Source: Cephalopachus bancanus (Eukaryota; Chordata; Mammalia; Primates; Tarsiidae). Taken from it: a stretch of DNA of 64,000 nucleotides. The notes beneath the pieces are model-generated. The model saw only the letters and a program-made list of their open reading frames with translations. It made no database searches and had not been told where the DNA came from. Both the position numbers and the translations under genes were made by a program. Positions 1-12,545 of this stretch are shown here, piece after piece. Every line of letters starts with the position of its first letter. Positions within the stretch are counted from its first letter, which is position 1. The DNA is taken from NCBI GenBank assembly GCA_027257055.1, contig JAPVLO010000179.1, positions 1 through 64,000 of the forward strand. The letters are read 5' to 3'.

Positions 1-720
1 ACACCACTGATTTACAGAGTTGAAACATTCTTGCATACCAGAAATAAATCCCAGTTGATCGTGGAGTAGGATGCTCTTAAAGTGCTACTGGATTCAGATT
101 GCTGGCATTTTGTTCAGGATTTTTATATCTGTATTCCAGCATATTGGTCTGTAATTTTCTTGTGTTGTCTTTGTCTGGGCTTGGCGTCTGGGTCCTGCTA
201 GTCCCATATCACATGCATTTGAAATTGCTCCTATTTTTAAAATTTTTTGAAAACGTTTGAAACATTAGCATTTATTATTTAAATGTTGGTACAATTCACC
301 AGCGAAGTCATTTACACATTGACTTTTTTGTTGAGAATTCCTTGGCTTTTCTTTACTGAAAGATTTCTTATTACAGATTCAGTCTCAATACTAGTATACG
401 TTTGTCTAGACATTGTTTGTTTCATGATTTAGACTTTTTAGGTTGTATGTTTCTTAGCTTTTATCTGTTCTTCTACATTGTCCAGGGTTTGGCCTTATAA
501 TTATTCATAGTAACCTTTAATATTTTTTTTAATTTGTGTTATATTCATGGTAATTTCTTTTCTTTTATTGTGAACTCTATTTGTGTCTTCACTCTTTTTT
601 TCTGATATTCTATTAAAGATATGTTGCTTTTCATTATCTGTTCAGTAAACAAATTCCTTTTGTTGGGTTTTTATTGTTTCTACATTCTCTACTTATTTTT
701 TCTCTGCTCCAATCTTTGCC
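1..720 (-). mobile_element. Old L1 fragment (ORF2 reverse-transcriptase region)
   Basis: Read on the minus strand, the sequence follows the L1 ORF2 RT core in order. Typical antisense phrases such as 'tattggtctgtaattttctt' are recognisable. It is heavily decayed and has no long ORF. The element continues past the left edge. Confidence 0.8.
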
Positions 721-839
721 AAAATAGCCTTCTGGCTTTCTCACAAAGGAAATTTGCCCATGAATTACTGCTGAATAAATGTGATTGTGGAGGGAATGAT
801 GGTGCGGGGCTCCTGCTCTACATGTTGCTGACTTGACTT

Positions 840-1270
840 TCCATCAGTTCACTATGGAGCATTAGAACAACCTTGCCATCCTGAAGTAATTCTCACTTGG
901 TCATGGTTTACTATCTTTATACATGCTGTAAGAGTTGATGTCCTAATAACTTATTTATAATGTTGGCATCCATGTTAATTTACAAGATTATTCTGTAGCT
1001 TTTTTTCTTGCAATACCCTTTTCTGCTTTGGGATCAAATTAATATTGGTTTCAGAGAAGTAGCTAAAATGTATTTTCTTCCTTTTGCTATATAGAATTTA
1101 TATTGTTCATTCTTTAAAGTTTAGTAATATTTTCCAGTGAGATCATGCATCCTTGAAATTTTATTGATGTGAAGGTTTTTAACTAAAATTTTAATATTTT
1201 GATTTCTATCAAAATAATATTGTTATGTGCACTTCTTGAATTTTCATAGCTTATATATTTCAATAAATTT
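840..1270 (-). mobile_element. Second old L1 fragment, same ORF2 region
   Basis: It repeats the RT-core region already seen at 1-200 (antisense of the 'cctgggataaatccc...cttggtcatgg' stretch). It is therefore a separate L1 copy or a tandem rearrangement, not a continuation. Highly diverged. Confidence 0.6.
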
Positions 1271-1744
1271 TCCAACCCCATCTAATGAATTATCTGACAA
1301 CAAAAAAAGAATAAGATCAACACTTAAAAATATTGATTGTAATCTACAGATAACAATAACATAAAAGGGGATTCTTGTCAAAATAGACAAAAAATTCTTG
1401 TCAAAAATAGACAAAAAATTTTGTCCTTATATGATTTTTCAGATCAACAGAGAAAATGATTAAAACAAGGATTTGCTTAAAAGCAACTCTGAAGAACTAA
1501 GGTAACTGTGACTATTTTATGTGAAATATTTAAAGAAAAACAAAACTTGTCCTGGTATTATAGAACAACTATGTATTTTCCTGAGTGCCTTGTATAATTT
1601 AATAGATGACTACAATGTGATGAAACACTATAATGGCTGGTGGTTTTGTAATGCTAAATCAAGAATAATTAATTTGAATATTTCCCTAGATTTTATAAAG
1701 TTAGCACCATCATTTAAACTTATATTTATGTGTATATATATATA
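1271..1744. other. Unassigned AT-rich stretch
   Basis: No gene or clear repeat. A 23-bp unit (ATTCTTGTCAAAA-TAGACAAAAA type) is directly duplicated at about 1371-1420. Confidence 0.4.
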
Positions 1745-1749
1745 TTTAA

Positions 1750-1870
1750 TTTCTATTTTTAAGATATAGTGTACAATTCAGGGTTAGGTATACAAATGGT
1801 CATTGTACAGGTAAAGTTTGGGCCTCACTTTGGTCCCCATGTCACCTGGTTTTATGTATTTTTATATTGC
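1750..1870 (-). mobile_element. L1 3'UTR fragment (recent local L1 family)
   Basis: Shares the 'gtacaattcagggttaggta' 3'UTR block with the L1 ends at 2.4, 20.3 and 28.5 kb, followed by the 'gggcctcactttggtcccca' block. Only the last ~120 bp is present. Confidence 0.75.
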
Positions 1871-1909
1871 CAATAGCCTGTTAGAGAATTGCCCATATCA
1901 TCGTGTTGG

Positions 1910-2005
1910 ATAATCACAGAATTTTATAGAAATGACCCTAGAAATCATGTGGTCCACATTCTTACTTTTACAGAGAAAGGTATTTGCCTGAAGAGGTGTA
2001 AAGAC
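1910..2005 (+). repeat. Ancient MIR-like relic
   Basis: Pattern of 'agaattttatagaaatgacc', then a CTAGAAATCAT-like block and 'cttttacagagaaag', as in old mammal-wide SINE-type repeats. Short and diverged. Confidence 0.4.
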
Positions 2006-2099
2006 ATCCTGTTGGTTCCAAAGTATTAGTAGAAAAACTGGGAGGAAAAGGTGGATTGTTTCCTGGGCTACAGTGAACCTTGTTTTGTTCCACCCAGTT

Positions 2100-2362
2100 T
2101 CTCTCTACTGTGAGTAGTACTGTCTCACCTCAAAAGAAATGTCCAAATCCTAAACCCCAGTAACTATAAATGTGACTTTTTTTTTTTGATAATCAGTTCT
2201 TTCCAGACGTAACAAAGTGAGGATGGGTCCTACTGAATTCCTACAATGGATCCTACTCCATGACTGGTGTCCTTAGAAGAAGAGGAGGATTTGGGGATAG
2301 TGACAGACACAGGGGAGAGCAAATGTGAAGACACAGGCAGACACCATGAAGTTATTCCAGAT
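2100..2362 (+). repeat. Ancient MLT1/MaLR-like LTR relic
   Basis: Contains 'atgtccaaatcctaaacccc', 'actggtgtccttagaagaag' and 'gtgaagacacaggcagac', an order found in very common eutherian LTR-type repeats. Family name is from memory and uncertain. Confidence 0.45.
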
Positions 2363-2367
2363 TTTTT

Positions 2368-3200
2368 TTTCTTTATTTTAAAGATGTGGGGTACAATTCA
2401 GGGTTAGGTATACAAATGTTCACTATGCAGACACCCTTGTTATGAGGTGTGCCTCTCCCACCCCTGGCAGTTTTCCTCAACTGCCAATCCCACCCCCACC
2501 CCCCACCCCGGCAGTTTCTCACTACTGCCAATCCCTTTCTTACAGTGTTATGATAATTGTTCAAGGTGCGCTTATGAATGAGAACATATGGTACTCTGTT
2601 CTTTGTTTCTGTGATAGATCACTGGGTATGATCGACTCTAAATCCATCCAAGTTGCTGCAAAGTCCTTTTGTTTGTCCTTCTTTATGGCTGCATAATATT
2701 CCATTGTGCATATGTACCGCATTTTTTAATCCAGTCCAGCTATGATGGGCAGCATGGTTGGTTCCATGTTTTTGCTATTGTGAATAGAGCTACAACAAAC
2801 ATACGTGTGCAGATATCCTTTTTGTAGAATGATTTGAGTTCCTCTGGGTATACTCCCAATAGGGGAATTGCTAGGTCATATGGAAGGTCAATTTCTAGTT
2901 CTTCCAGAAATTGCCACACTGTCTTCCAAAGAGGTTGCACTAGTTTGCATACCCACCAGCAGTGTAGAAGCATTCCTTTTTCTCTGCATCCTCGCCAGCA
3001 TCTGTTGTTGTTTGTTTTATTAATGATGGCCATTCTTACTAAGGGTTAGGTGGTATCTCAATGTGATTTTGATTTTCGTTTCTCTGATGATGAGTGAGTC
3101 TGAGCACTTTTGCATGTGTCTGTTGGCTGCCCATGTATCTTCTTCTGAGAAGTGTCTATTTGTGTCTTTAAAATTCAGCAGTTTATTAAAATATTTGTAG
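2368..3200 (-). mobile_element. 5'-truncated L1, ORF2 C-terminus plus 3'UTR
   Basis: Begins at a poly-T (tail) and the shared 3'UTR block, then ORF2 C-terminal coding on the minus strand. The frame at 2740-3033 reads GCREKGMLLHCWWVCKLVQP and IPLLGVYPEELKSFYKKD, classic L1 ORF2 C-terminal wording. Stops and frameshifts make it dead. Confidence 0.9.
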
Positions 3201-4595
3201 ATATAGCTTTGGGGTTATCCAGTTTGAGGTTTGCTTCTTGAATCTCTAACTTGACATCTTTACCCATTATTTCCTCAATTTATTTTTCCTGCACCAATCC
3301 TTTCTCTTTTCAGCTCTCCGATGGAATGCATATTAGGCTTTTCTTCTAGTTCCTCAAAGCAGTGTTGGCTTTTTTTCCCAACATATTGCTCCTTTTTTCA
3401 GGTTGGATAATTTTTATGAATCTTTCCTCAATTTAACTCTTTCTAGTGTCCCTTTAATTGCAAATCAGCACTTTCTTTAAATCTTTAACATTTCTAATTT
3501 TGTCCTATGTCTTTATTTGTGTGCTAGTTGCAATGTGTACAGCAAGCATGGTGAGTATAGACAATCTTGTCTTGTTCTCAGTCTCAGACAAAAGCATCTG
3601 GTCTTTCACAATTAAATATAATATTAACTGCTGGTTCTATGGAGAGTGTGCATATAGTGATAGTTCTCGTTTCCTATTTATATTACAAAGTTTATCATGA
3701 ATGGATGTTAGATTTCATCCAATGTTTTTTCTACATCAGTTGATGGCATTCATTTTTCTAGCCTTTTAATATGGTGAATTTCATTGAATAATTTTTAAAA
3801 TATTGACCAAGACTTACCCAAAATAAATTCCACTTAGTTTTAGTGTATAATTTATTTTATACATTGTTGGAGTCCATGTACTACATTTGTTGAAGATTCT
3901 CATTTAAAGTCACAAAAGATGTTCTGTATTTTTCTTTCTTTTTCCTTTCTTCTCATTCTTTCCTTCTTTTTTTATTTTTCTTAAAAAAAAAAGTTGTTGC
4001 CTTGTTTGTAATGCTGAATTCACAAAACTAGTTGGGATGTCTTTCCTCCTCTTCAGTTTTTTGGAAAACATTTTCTAAAATTGATGTTAATCATTCTTAA
4101 AATGTTTGGTAAAATTCTCTCATTAAGTAATGTGAGCCTGGGGATTTATGTTTCAGAAATTTTAAAATTAGAAACTCAGTTTCTTGTGTAGGTTATAGGA
4201 CTCTACTGGTTCTTGCCTAGTAATTTTCTCGGCTTTGCGGCCACTTTATCTGATATTAAAGTAACCACTCTTGCTTTTTTACTTTTTAAAAAATGTTATA
4301 TTTTTAAATCCATTCTTTTACATCCAGCCATGTTGCAAGTGAGTTTCTTAAAAACAGCAGTAGTTGAGTAGCATTTTGTTTTGTTGTTTTATAAAATCTT
4401 TTCTATGAACTCTGAGTTCTAAAACTATGTTTTGTAAACTGTCTTTTATTTGGTGCACTTAGGTTATTTACATTTAAAGTAATTACTGGTATGTTGATGA
4501 TTATATTTGCCACTTTATTATCTATTTTAGGGAAGGAATTTTTTTCTGTTGTTGCTCTTGTTGTTGTTCCTCTATTTTGTTGTTGTTGTTTTTCC
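3200..4595 (-). mobile_element. Old L1 fragment, RT to endonuclease region
   Basis: Antisense of L1 ORF2 running from the RT core (about 3.7 kb) toward the endonuclease (about 4.2-4.5 kb). Strongly diverged, no usable frame. The 3200-3440 part is unclear. Confidence 0.65.
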
Positions 4596-5260
4596 TTATC
4601 CATTTATTTTTTGATGGACAAATACATTATTTCCACATCTTCTGTATTGTTTTTTGTTTGTTTGTTTTTGAGTTGGAGTCTCACTCTGTCACCCAGACTG
4701 GAGTGCAGTGGCCGCTCCCCGCCACACCCTTGACCAGCTGGGCTCCAGCGATCCTTCCGCCTCAGCCTTAAAGTAGCTGGAACTATAGGCGCGCGCTACA
4801 CACCTGGCTAATTTTTTGATTTATTGTAGAGATGAGGTCTCGCCTGCCCAGGTGGGTCTCGAACCCGCGGGCTCGGGCAATCCACTCACCTCAGCCTCCC
4901 AAAGCGCGGGATTACAAGCTGAGACACCGAGCCTGGCTCTTCTGTATTGTTAATCGTGCTTCAGTAAACATGGGAGTGCCAATATGTCTTCAGGGTTGTG
5001 ATTTCCATTTTAATAAATAAATACTCAAAAGTGAAATTGTTGGATCAATTTCATGCAATTTGAAATTGTTAATTTGTTCAGGAACCTCCATACTGTTTTT
5101 CATATTGGCTGTACTAATACATCCCCACCAATTGTGCCAATAATTCTAACTTCTCAACATCCTCGCCAATAGTTGTTTATTGTTTTTATGATAACAGACA
5201 TTTTGACAGGTGAGAAGTGATATCTCATTGTGCTTGTGTATGTTTTTTAATCTAGTTATC
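4595..5260 (-). mobile_element. Old L1 3' fragment, split by an Alu
   Basis: ORF2 C-terminal antisense wording resumes on both sides of the Alu at 4652-4937 ('...gatggacaaat' before, 'gtaaacatgggagtgcca' after). This shows the Alu landed inside an existing L1. Confidence 0.7.
4652..4937 (-). mobile_element. Alu
   Basis: Full dimer in antisense. Flanked by a 14-bp target duplication TCTTCTGTATTGTT at 4638-4651 and 4938-4951. Inserted in an old L1. Confidence 0.95.
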
Positions 5261-5262
5261 TT

Positions 5263-5560
5263 TTTTTTTTTTTTGAGTTGGAGTCTCACTCTGTCACCCA
5301 GACTGGAGTGCAATGGCCGCTCCCAGCCACTGCAACCTCGACCTGCTGGGCTCCGGCGATCCTTCCGCCTCAGCCTTCCAAGTAGCTGGAACTACAGGCG
5401 CGCACTACCACACCTGGCTAATTTTTGATTTATTGTAGAGATGAGGTCCCGTCAAGTTGCCCAGGTGGGTCTCGCACCCACGGGCTCAGGCAATCCACTC
5501 ACCTCGGCCTCCCAAAGTGCTGGGATTACAGGCTGAGCCACCGAGCCCAGCCTACTTATC
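5263..5560 (-). mobile_element. Alu
   Basis: Full dimer in antisense, ~18-T tail. Flanks share TTATCTTTTT. It sits at the junction between two old L1 pieces. Confidence 0.93.
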
Positions 5561-6370
5561 TTTTTTTAAAATTACAATAGTTTTAGGAGTACAAACTTTT
5601 TTGTCACATGACTGCATTGGAGACTGTTGAAGATGTCTGGGCTTTAAGTATCCCCATCACTAATGTACACTGTACCCAATGAAAGATATTTCAGTCCTCC
5701 TCCTCTTCTCACCCTCCCCCTTTGGAATCGCCAATGTCCATGATATCATTCTTTATGCCATTGCTGACTCTTAGCTTAGCTCCCACTTATAGGTAACACC
5801 ATGAAATATTTCCATTCCTGCATTAATTCACTTAAAATAATGGTCTCCAATTCCATACAGAATGCTGCAAAGGACATGAATTCATTTTTTATGACTGAAC
5901 GGTATCCCATGGTATAATATAAATATATCACAATTTATATGATCCTCCGTCCAGTTGATGGGCATCATTTAGGTTGGTTCCACATCTTTGCAATTGTGAA
6001 TTGTGCTGCTCTAAACATATGAGGAAATGTATTATATGTTGGATAGGTATCGAGTAGTGGAATTGCTAGATCAAATGGTGGATTGACTTCTCGCTCTTTG
6101 AAAAATGATACCATATGGATGTCCATAGAAGTTGCAGTAACTTCCACTTCCACCAACAATGTATAAGTGTTCCCTTTTCACTGCATTTATACCAACATTT
6201 ATTGTTTTCTACTGTTTTAAAAATAACCATTTTTACTGGTGTAAGATGGTATCTTATTGTGGTTTTAACTTGCATTTCCCTAGTGATAAGAGGTGAGGAT
6301 TTTTAATATGTTTCTTAGGTCATTTGTATATATCATTTTGGGAAATGTCTATTCATGTCACTTGCCCAAT

Positions 6371-6645
6371 TTTTTTTTTTTTTTTGAGTTGGAGTCTCAC
6401 TCCAGACTGGAGTGCAGTGGCCATAATTACGGCCACCGCAGCCTCGCCTGGGCTCCAGTGATCCTTCTGCCTCAGCCTTCTGAGTAGCCAGAATTACAGG
6501 CATGCACTACCATGCCCGACTGATTTTTTGATTTATTGTAGAGATGAGGTCTCGCTGCCCAGGTGGGTCTCAAACCCGTGGGCTCAGGCAATCCACTCAC
6601 CTCAGCCTCCCAAAGGCGCGGGATTGCAGGCTGAGCCACCAAGCC
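6371..6645 (-). mobile_element. Alu
   Basis: Antisense dimer with a small left-arm deletion. Target duplication CACTTGCCCAATTTT at 6359 and 6646. Confidence 0.94.
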
Positions 6646-7489
6646 CACTTGCCCAATTTTAAATGGGGTCATATGCTTTTCTCTTGCTGATTTGTTTGAC
6701 TTTTTGTAGATAATGGACATGCGTTGTTTATTAGATGTATTGTCTGTGAATATATTCTACTATTCTGTAAGTTACCTATTTACTCTGTTAATTATTTCTT
6801 TTGCTGTGCACAAGTTTTATAGTTAATCAAGTCCTACTTATTTTTATTTTTGTTGCATTTACTTTTGTTGTCTTAGCCATAAATTATTTGCCTAGGCCAT
6901 TGTCCACAAAAGTTCTTGCCAGGTTTGCTTACTGAATTCTTATGGTTTTAGGACTGACATTTAAGTCTTTAATCAATCTTGAGTTAATTTTTGTATATGG
7001 TGAGAGATAGGGATCAAGTTTCAATGCTGCATGTGGCTATCCAAGTTTCCCAGCTCTATTTGTATGCAGGGTGTCCTTTCCCCAACATACATTTTTTTCT
7101 GCTTTGTCAAAGATCCATTGGTTGTAGGTGTTGGAGTTTATTTCTGAATTCTCTATTCTGTTTCATTGGTCCATGTGTCTGCTTTGTACCAGTTACACAC
7201 TTTTTAGGTTACTACAGCCTTGTAGTGTAATTTGTATGTGGGTAATATTATGCCTCCAGGTTTGTTCTTTCTACTGAGTATTATTTTGGCTGCTGGGTTC
7301 TTCTTTGGTCTCATATACATTTTAGAATTGTTTTTTCTATTCTGTGAAATATGACAATGGTAGTTTCATAATTATTGCATGGACTTTGTCAATGAATTTA
7401 AGTAAAATGGTCATTGTAACTCCATTGATTCTTCCAATTCATAAGAGGTTTTCCCATTTGTTTGTGCCCTCCACAATATTTTTCTTTTC

Positions 7490-7784
7490 TTTTTTTTTTT
7501 TTCTTTGAGTTGGAGTCTCACTCCTTCGCCCAGGATGGAGTGCAGTGACATGCTCCCGGCCACCACAGCCTCCACCTGCTGGGCTCTAGCAATCCTTCCG
7601 CCTCAGCCTTCCAAGTAGCTGGAACTACAGATGGGTGCTACAATGCCTGGCTATTTTTTATTTTATTATAGAGACAAGGTCTTGCCAAGTTGTCCGGCTG
7701 GTCTCAAACCCATGGACTCAGGCAATCCATTCGCCTTAGCCTTCTAAAGTGCTGGGATTACAGGCTGAGTCACGGAGCCCAGCC
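7490..7784 (-). mobile_element. Alu
   Basis: Antisense dimer; flanks share CCACAATAT. More diverged than the 16.3 or 42.7 kb copies. Confidence 0.92.
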
Positions 7785-10297
7785 CACAATATCTTTCATC
7801 GGTGTTTTATAGTTCTTGTAGAGATGTTTCACATTCTTGGTTAAATATATTCCTAGGTATTTTAAATTTTTGGCCAATGTTGTAAATGACATAAAGTTTC
7901 TGATTTGATTCTCAGTTTGGTCTGTACTGGTGGTAAGCAGTGTGATTTGTGTGTGGTTTGTGTTAACTGAGACTCTACTAAATTCATTTCTCAAATCCAG
8001 AACTCTTTTGAAATAGTCTTTAGGATTTTCTAGGTATAAGATCATATCATCAGCAAACAGAGATATTTTGGTTTCTTCTTTCCAATTTGGATAACTCATT
8101 TCTTTCACTGGCCTGACTGCTCTACTAGAATTTCCAATACTATGTTGACTAGGAGTGGTGAAAGTGGGAATCCTTTTGTTCTGAATCTAATGGGGAATGA
8201 TTTCAACTTGGCTTCATTCAGTATGATTGTGGCTATAGGTTAGTCATCCATGGTTTTTATTATTTTGACCTATGTTTTTTCTATGCCAATTTTGCTGAGG
8301 GTTTTTATTAACAAGGAATGCTGGATTTTATCAAATGCTTTTCTGCATTTATTAAAATAATATGATTTATGTATGATATCTATTGATGTGCATATGTTGA
8401 ACTATCTTAGCATCCCTGGGAAACAATTTACTTAATAGTTGTAGATTACTCTTTTGATGTGCTGTTGGATTCAGTTAGCTTGTTAAGAAAGTTTGCATCT
8501 ATGCTCAAAAGCTTTATTGGTCTGTAGTTCTCTTTTGTTGTTGTGTCTTTTCCTGACTTTAGCATTAGGGTAATACTACCTTCATATAATGAGTTAGGAA
8601 GAATTCCCTCCTTTTCAATCTCATGAAATAACTTGGTAGGATTGGTACCAAGTCTCCCTTGAAAGTGTGGTAGAATTCTGCGTGAATCTATCAGATCCTG
8701 GACATTTTTTTTGTTGAGAGACTTTAAATTACTGATTGAATATCACTACTTATTTTTAGTCTGTCAGGAATTCCATTTCTTTAAGGTTGGTGTTTTGCAT
8801 GCTCCCTAGAAATTATCCATTTTCTCTACAAAATTATCCATTTTCTCTACAATATGTTTATAAAGGTGTTCATAATAATCTCAGATGTAATGTCTCATTC
8901 CCATTTCTGACAGAGTTAATTTGAATCTTCTTTCTTCTTATTGTCTTAATTAATCTACATAGTGCTCTGTCAATTTTGTTTTCCTTTTCAAAAAGCCAAC
9001 TTTTTGTTTTATTGTTTCTTTGGTTTTTTTTGTTTGTTTCTTTCAATGTTGTTTACTTCTGCACTAATCTTTGTTATTTCTTCCTAATCTTTGTTAGCAA
9101 ACTGTGGGTTTGAATGGTTCATGTTTTTCTATTTCCTTGTAGGGTGATGTTAGGTTGTCCATATGTGACCTTTTAGTTTTTCCATAGTAGGCCTTAAGCA
9201 CTATACTTTTTACTGTCATACAGTTTATTGTGTGTTGAAGAGCCTTTGATAATTGTTAACATTCATTTTAAGACTTTTTAAAATTTCCAGCTTGATTTTA
9301 TTGTTGACTCAAAGATTATTCAGCAGCAGATTGTTTCATTTCCATGTATGTGTTTGGTTTTGAGAGTTCTTGAATTTGATTTCTGGTTGTCTTCTACTGT
9401 GGTCTGAGTAGGTACTTGATATAATTTTGAATTTTTTGATTATTGAGAATTGATTTATGGCCTATGGCATGATCTAACTTGGAGAATGAACCGTGTACTT
9501 ATGAGAAAAATGTGCTGTCTCTATTTTTGTGGTATAATATTCTATAGATGTTTGTTAGGTTCATTTGATCTATGGTCCACTTTAACGCCAGTTTATTGAC
9601 TTTTTGCCTTGATAAGTTTTCTATTGCATCAGTGGAGTGCTGAAGTCTCCCTCTATTATTATGTTGTTTCCTTTTTTCTAGGTCTAATAAAATATGTTTT
9701 ATAATGCTGTGAGCCCTCGTGTTTGGTGCATATATATTTTAAATTGCTATAACTTGTTGTGGAATTGATACCTTTTACACTGTAAAATGACTCTATTTGT
9801 CTTTGTTAACTTAAAATCTGTTTACTCGGGCATGAGAATAGCTATTACTGCTCGCTTTTGGTTTCCAATTGCATGGAATGTTTTCTCCCATTCTTTTACC
9901 TTGAGTCTATAGGAGTCTTTGATAAGTCTCTTGAAAGTAGCAGATGTTCAGATTGTGAAGTTTTGGGGATTGTGGGGTTTTTTTAATCCATTCTGTCGAT
10001 TTATATATTTTTCATGGGGCATCTTAAGTCTTAGTATGGTACTGTTTCATTCATTTTGCTGATTTTACCTGGTTGCTTTGTTTTCTCCTTTGCCTTGGTA
10101 TTCTACAGGTTCTTTGAGCTTGATAATTTCCAGCGTTTCTCTACTGCTGTATTTTTATCTTTTCTTTGTGTTTAGAATTCCTTTGAGTATTTCTTATACA
10201 GTCAGTCTAGTGATGACAAATTCCCTTAGCATTTATCTCAGAGAGTCTCTATTTCTTTTTCATTTATAAGACTTCATTTTATGAAATTAAAAAAAAA

Positions 10298-10588
10298 ATT
10301 TTTTTTTAGTTGGAGTCTCACTCCATCGCCCAGGCTGGAGCGGAATGGCACACATGCTCACAGCCACCCCAGTGCCGGCCTTCCAGGCTCCAGCGATCCT
10401 TCCACCTCAGCCTTCCAAGTAGCCGGAGCTATAGGCACGCACTACCATGTCTGGCTAATTTTTGACTTATTGTGGAGACAAGGTCTCGCCAGGGTGCCCA
10501 GGCAGATCTCAAACCCACGGGCTCAGGCATTCCACTAGCCTTGGCCTCCCAAAGTGCTGGAATTACAGGCTGAGCCACCAAGTCCAGC
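10298..10588 (-). mobile_element. Alu
   Basis: Antisense dimer with an unusual middle ('gccggccttccaggctcc'). Flanks share TGAAAT. Inserted in ORF1-like L1 sequence. Confidence 0.9.
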
Positions 10589-11179
10589 CTGAAATACAAA
10601 ATTTTTTACTGACAGTTATACTGTTTGAGGGGATTGATGATAGGGCCCCAAACCCCTCTAGCTTGTAGAGTTTCCTTTGAGAAGTCTGCTGCTAGTCTGA
10701 TAAGTTATTGGATACTTTTGTCTCAATGCTCTTAGAATTCTTTTCATCACATTGACTTTGCATAACCTGATTGTATTCCTTGAGCATGACCTTTTAGCAG
10801 GGAATTTGCCAGATCTTTGGGCTTCTTGTATCTGGATGTTTCAATCTCTAGCAAACCCTGGGTAGTTTTCCTAAATTTTTCCTCAAATAGGTTTTCTAAA
10901 CCTATTGCTCTTTCTTCTTCCTCAGGAACAATTATGAGACTAAGGCTTAGATGTTTTACATAATCCCACATTTCTTGAAGACTTTGTCCCTTCTCTTGAT
11001 TCTTTTTTTTGCAGTGTTTTCTGATATGGTAATCTGAAAGCCTATTCTATTAGTTCTAAAATATTTATATCTGATGGCTATTTGTGTGCCTTTTGGGGAC
11101 TAATATCTATTCAAGTCCTCAGTCCATTTTTAATCAGGTTATGAAAGTTTTGCTGCTGCTGTTGTTATCGAGTTGGGTT

Positions 11180-12415
11180 TGCCGGCGCAGCTTACCTCTA
11201 TCCCACGACAGTTGCAGTGGAGGTGGCAGCAGCGGTAGCAATGGAATCCACCTTGTCCATGGCAGGGTCTGTGACTGGCAGCTCTGGGTGGGAAAGGCTC
11301 ATGGTGGAATAGCTGATGACTTGGTGCCCTTCATCTCCTTCTCCAGCATCAGCAACATCAGCAAGCCTGGAGAGCTGGACACTCCAGCATTTCCTTGGTG
11401 GACTTCTCCAGTTGCCAGGAGAAGCCTGGGGCTGGGTCAGGGAGCCCCTTTACATCTGTCCCAAGAGGTAGGACTTCGCCCACAGAGCTGTGTGCCTAGG
11501 ATCCCATGGCCTTCCCAGGAGGAGCTCATCAGGACACCTGGGCCTTCTCACTCAAGTTTTTTTTTTGTATGAGCAAGGGAGGTTTCCCTCCAGAAGCTCA
11601 GGACAGCACCCCAAGGAAGAGAGTTATCCGTGGGTCTCCAGAGGCCTAGATGTCAATGTTACTTCCTCCTGTGGGGGTGGTCCCTTCTCTTGATCTCCTT
11701 CTCTTGGGTCTCAATCTGCTCCTCCTCTTTCATCACCTTTTAGGACTTTTCTTGGGCCCTCACCTTGATCCCCTTGGGGAGCCTGGATCGTGTCAGTTGC
11801 CTAGGACTGACGGCCTGCTCAGGTGGGGAAGTCAGGAGGGTATACCTGCAGCTGAGAGGAGGGATCCTTGTGGAGGTCAAGTGTCCATCCATCAGCCAGT
11901 TCCCAGCAGACAGCATGGGGTCCTGTTTGGGGACACCGCTCCTTGGGGCGATGTAGAGTCTCGGTGGTGGAGGCCCACCACTCAGATGCGGGTTGAGCAG
12001 CCTGTAAGCAGGGCCAGGGCGGGAGAGCATGGCGGAACATGAGAACCGGAGGACCCAAAAACCAGTTGGGTGAGAAAATTTCCCATTGAGAGTGGGTCAT
12101 GCGGCCTGCGATCATCAAGAAAGAGTAAGCCGTGGAGACAAGCCTCCTTAGCGACCGACTCCCCTTCCAGCCGAGGGCACCCTGGCCAGCCCTGGGCCTG
12201 TGACGTCTCAATGGGGCTCGGGACCGAGCCGGGCGCAGCAAGGAGGGCACGTGGGCCCAGCCGAACGCCAAGGGGAGGCGATCACCGCACCGCGCGGGGC
12301 CCCAACCACTGCCGGTGCGGGTGCACCTTCTGGCCCTGGGGGCTTCCTGCGGCTGCTTGCTAGTGATGGACACCAGACGGACCACGCCGTGGGGTTGGGC
12401 CGAGGCAGGACGACA
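11180..12415 (-). pseudogene. GC/CpG-rich segment, possible decayed retrocopy of a host gene
   Basis: About 1.2 kb unlike its AT-rich L1 surroundings, densest in CpG at 12,150-12,330 (a CRE-like TGACGTC and an E-box CACGTG lie there). On the minus strand, open frames of 221 and 96 codons run through it. One frame has MGNFLTQL near 12,086 and a lower stretch has KEEEQIETQEKEIKRR. These two features faintly recall POM121-like nucleoporin sequences, but the match is from memory and weak. The reading frame shifts several times and there are in-frame stops, so it is not a working gene. No intron-free poly(A) end is obvious. A ~135-bp part is repeated at 22.06-22.20 kb. It could instead be an unknown GC-rich repeat family. 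Confidence 0.4.
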
Positions 12416-12417
12416 TC

Positions 12418-12545
12418 TTGAGCCCAGGAGTTTGAGGCTGTAGTGAGCCATGATTATGCAATTGTACTTCAGCCCTTGTGACAAAGTGAAGCCCTAACTC
12501 GGGAAAGGAGGGAGGGAGGGGAGGGGAGGGGAGGGGAGGGGTCAA
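12418..12545 (+). mobile_element. Alu 3' (right-arm) fragment with purine tail
   Basis: From 'gcccaggagtttgaggctgt' to 'gtgacaaagtgaagcc', then a GGGGA-type repeat at 12,505-12,540 in place of a plain poly(A). The left arm is missing and replaced by the GC-rich segment. Confidence 0.75.

Larger units (their letters stand above)
5563..11180 (-). mobile_element. Old near full-length L1, interrupted by three Alus
   Basis: The minus-strand order is correct over 5.6 kb. The 3'UTR (about 5,565-5,780) comes first, then ORF2 C-terminus (5,965-6,270), RT with a readable FADDMILYLENP block (frame 7770-8108), endonuclease region (about 9.5-9.9 kb) and ORF1-like sequence (10.1-11.0 kb). Alus at 6371, 7490 and 10298 split it. 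Many stops; no intact ORF. The last ~100 bp (11,080-11,180) resembles an L1 3' region again, so the right end may be a composite. Confidence 0.8.

Noticed and set aside
4491..5020. Frames such as [16 protein letters not shown] and their many parallels
   Set aside because: Conceptual translations of antisense Alu; the same peptide recurs at every Alu in the window.
12100..12400. CpG island as promoter of an unannotated gene
   Set aside because: No splice donors, conserved exon or transcript evidence can be seen. It fits a decayed inserted segment at least as well. Kept only as a finding.
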